DNA from: Spirosoma sp.
GTDB taxonomy: Bacteria > Bacteroidota > Bacteroidia > Cytophagales > Spirosomataceae
Reading direction: 5' to 3'
NCBI GenBank assembly: GCA_028288385.1
Contig: JAQBNX010000402.1
Span: forward strand, 1-7,655
DNA: 7,655 nt
A program made the position numbers and the translations under genes. The notes beneath the pieces are model-generated. The model did not search any database. It saw nothing but the letters and a program-made list of their open reading frames with translations, and was not told the origin of the DNA. This document shows, one piece after another, positions 6,296 through 7,655 of this stretch. The stretch's first letter is position 1. Each line of letters opens with the position of its first letter.

Positions 6296-7033
6296 TTAGT
6301 CGATAAGCTTTCGGTTTATGGTTTGCACGGTGACAATGGTCGGAGCTGACTGGTAGAAGTCGAACAGGGCGCGGCCAATTAATTCATGACTAACACCGTT
6401 GAGGTGTTCATGATCACCAGTTAGAAAATATTCATCGCGCGGTTTAATGATGGTTTCTGTGTCGAACACACTAAATCCCTGACTGGCCCCTTTTTCCAGC
6501 AAGACTATACGGCCTCTGGCCCTGGTCCACTGCGCGAGCGATGCCCGGTTTGGAAACGGAGTCATCAGCACGACCGTATGGCGATAGGGCCGCAGGAGAG
6601 TCAGGAGTTGGGCCAGTGGGCCCGGACAACTAACCGTCGAAAAAATGGACGCAGCCAGATCAAATCCTGTTTTTCCAATTGCCTTAACCCGCTTTAACAG
6701 CCTGTCAGGACGTGCCGTTTCATTGTCTATCCCAACGGACTGGGTTAGGATTGGCAACAATTGGCTTGTCATACCCTTTATGGGGCTACTGCCAGGCATA
6801 ACGCGTTCAATCACATCAGGACCAAGTTGCAGCACAATCAGATCATACTGATTGAGCGGCAGCCGCGACAGCATAGCAACCATTTCCGGTAGTGCCTGAT
6901 GGTTGTAGGCCTCTACGCTAACCGACCGGCCTGTTCGGCTTAACTGGCGAATAAAATGACCGGGGTAGCCAAGTTGACCGACCGGCAACCCATAGCCATA
7001 AATATGAGTATCACCCACTAGTAAAATTTTCAT
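6296..7033 (-). CDS. SGNH/GDSL hydrolase-like protein
   Basis: The product resembles SGNH-fold hydrolases, a family that includes esterases, lipases and carbohydrate deacetylases. From ATG 7033 it has 245 residues and starts MKILLVGDTHIYGYGLP. Block I is thus GDT (D8, T9) where the family normally has GDS with the catalytic Ser. Block III reads LQLGPDV (G71, P72, D73) where GxND is usual. Block V reads GDHEHLNG, giving the expected Asp and His (D207, H210). Without the Ser and with an altered block III, the protein may be catalytically unusual or inactive. No signal peptide is seen from this start, so a cytoplasmic location is inferred. The frame extends upstream to ATG 7180, but that stretch is Cys- and basic-rich and unlike a domain. 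Position 7033 puts block I at the N-terminus as usual and has a short AGGA in front. The gene is divergent from the sigma factor gene. Confidence 0.72.
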   Translation of the reverse strand: MKILLVGDTHIYGYGLPVGQLGYPGHFIRQLSRTGRSVSVEAYNHQALPEMVAMLSRLPLNQYDLIVLQLGPDVIERVMPGSSPIKGMTSQLLPILTQSVGIDNETARPDRLLKRVKAIGKTGFDLAASIFSTVSCPGPLAQLLTLLRPYRHTVVLMTPFPNRASLAQWTRARGRIVLLEKGASQGFSVFDTETIIKPRDEYFLTGDHEHLNGVSHELIGRALFDFYQSAPTIVTVQTINRKLID

Positions 7034-7200
7034 TTTCCTACAGAACGGCCGACATCCATCCGTTTTCAGACCATACGCCAGTGGTCGTGAAAACGTGGCG
7101 GTGATGGTTATTTTTTTTGTCATGCAACACTTGCAACATTCCCAAACAATCTGGCGTACTACCTTTATACCACGGGCCATCCTATAAATCTGATTGAACG
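7034..7200. other. Divergent intergenic region between SGNH-like and sigma factor genes
   Basis: These 167 bases should contain the promoters of both flanking genes. Visible elements are a run of eight T at 7111-7118, a TGCAACA direct repeat (7123-7129 and 7132-7138, 9-base period), and TACCTTTA at 7160-7167 on the plus strand. TACCTTTA is one base off the TAnnTTTG element and lies about 34 bases before the sigma GTG. No matching upstream TTTG at proper spacing was found, so neither promoter is firmly placed. Confidence 0.35.
7036..7039 (-). promoter_or_regulatory. Shine-Dalgarno-like AGGA supporting the start at 7033
   Basis: The minus strand reads GTAGGAAAATG, placing AGGA two bases before the ATG at 7033. 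The spacing is short, but it is the only purine-rich match near any candidate start of this gene, so it favours 7033 over the in-frame ATGs at 7123 and 7180. Confidence 0.3.
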
Positions 7201-7655
7201 GTGTTCTTCAAAAAGACGGCTACCTTTACTGACAATGATCTCCCGAGCATCATACGGGCTTGTCGTGTCAATGATCCACGGGCACAGCGAACGTTGTTCA
7301 AGCAGTTTTTCGGTTACGCCAAAAGTATTTGCCTGCGCTATACATCCAGTTCCGAGGAAGCGGAAGATGTTTTGAATGAAGGCTTTTTAAAAGCTTTTCA
7401 GAACCTGGACAAATATGATGAGACGTTACCGTTCAAAGCCTGGCTCAGGACCATCCTGGTCAACACTGCCATTAGCCATTACCGACGAAACAGCCGATTT
7501 GATCAACATACCTCCCTGGATGCAGGCGAGCAGGTGGCGTTCAACGACGACATCGTGGAACAGATAGCGGCCGAAGAAATTCTGGCCCTGGTTCAGCAAC
7601 TGAGTCCCACGTATCGAACCGTGTTTATGATGCACGTCGTGGACGGTTACAGCCT
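7201..7655 (+). CDS. RNA polymerase ECF sigma factor (sigma-70 family, 3' end cut by window)
   Basis: The reading frame from GTG 7201 gives 151 residues and runs off the window. It directs RNA polymerase to a specific promoter set. Region 2 is clear at about 32-97, including EEAEDVLNEGFLKAFQ (52-67) and the LPFKAWLRTILVNTAI stretch (76-91) followed by basic residues that contact the -10 DNA. Region 4 begins near 130 (LVQQLSPTYRTVF) and is cut in its helix-turn-helix at DGYS. A TGA at 7195-7197 in the same frame fixes the start after that point. GTG 7201 leaves 13 residues before LPSIIRACRVND, the usual spacing for Bacteroidota ECF factors. The frame has no other plausible early start. No ribosome binding site is visible. 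An anti-sigma factor would be expected downstream, outside the window. The target regulon is unknown. Confidence 0.9.
   Translation, partial: MFFKKTATFTDNDLPSIIRACRVNDPRAQRTLFKQFFGYAKSICLRYTSSSEEAEDVLNEGFLKAFQNLDKYDETLPFKAWLRTILVNTAISHYRRNSRFDQHTSLDAGEQVAFNDDIVEQIAAEEILALVQQLSPTYRTVFMMHVVDGYS

Noticed and set aside
7034..7180. N-terminal extension of the SGNH-like protein from ATG 7180
   Set aside because: The extension is Cys-rich and basic with no domain character, while block I belongs at the N-terminus and an AGGA precedes ATG 7033.
1..7655. tRNA, rRNA, CRISPR array or insertion sequence
   Set aside because: No cloverleaf, rRNA-like segment, regularly spaced repeat array, transposase motif or terminal inverted repeats with target duplication were seen.

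Overview
The window looks like chromosomal DNA from a Bacteroidota bacterium, most likely of the Cytophagia/Spirosoma type. The grounds are moderate GC, genes mostly without Shine-Dalgarno sequences, one candidate TAnnTTTG promoter element, PepSY-like lipoproteins and a Bacteroidota-style ECF sigma factor. The genus is inferred from general protein character, not from a search.

Layout. Positions 1-305 hold a short reading frame of unknown function, interrupted by one in-frame TAG and possibly a decayed gene. From about 471 to 4854, on the plus strand, lie the two inner-membrane and periplasmic parts of an RND-type tripartite efflux pump: a membrane fusion protein with an odd Gly-rich linker, then a full-length 1050-residue AcrB-like permease. 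No outer-membrane TolC-like gene follows. The pump genes converge on a minus-strand set, and the convergence point holds a perfect 62-bp palindrome that probably stops transcription from both sides.

The minus strand, read right to left, carries an SGNH-hydrolase-like protein (7033-6296), a lipoprotein with three tandem PepSY-like repeats (6248-5436) ending in a clear intrinsic terminator, and a small Rieske [2Fe-2S] lipoprotein (5353-4943). The 5' end of the Rieske gene suggests a one-base slip in a run of seven T. Divergent from the SGNH gene, an ECF sigma factor begins at 7201 and runs off the window end.

The efflux pair is a functional unit. The other genes show no obvious shared pathway; two are predicted surface or periplasmic lipoproteins. 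I found no convincing new multi-gene system. The best second-look items are the palindrome, the Rieske frameshift, the triple PepSY protein, the candidate operator upstream of the pump, and the Thr-for-Ser change in the SGNH motif.
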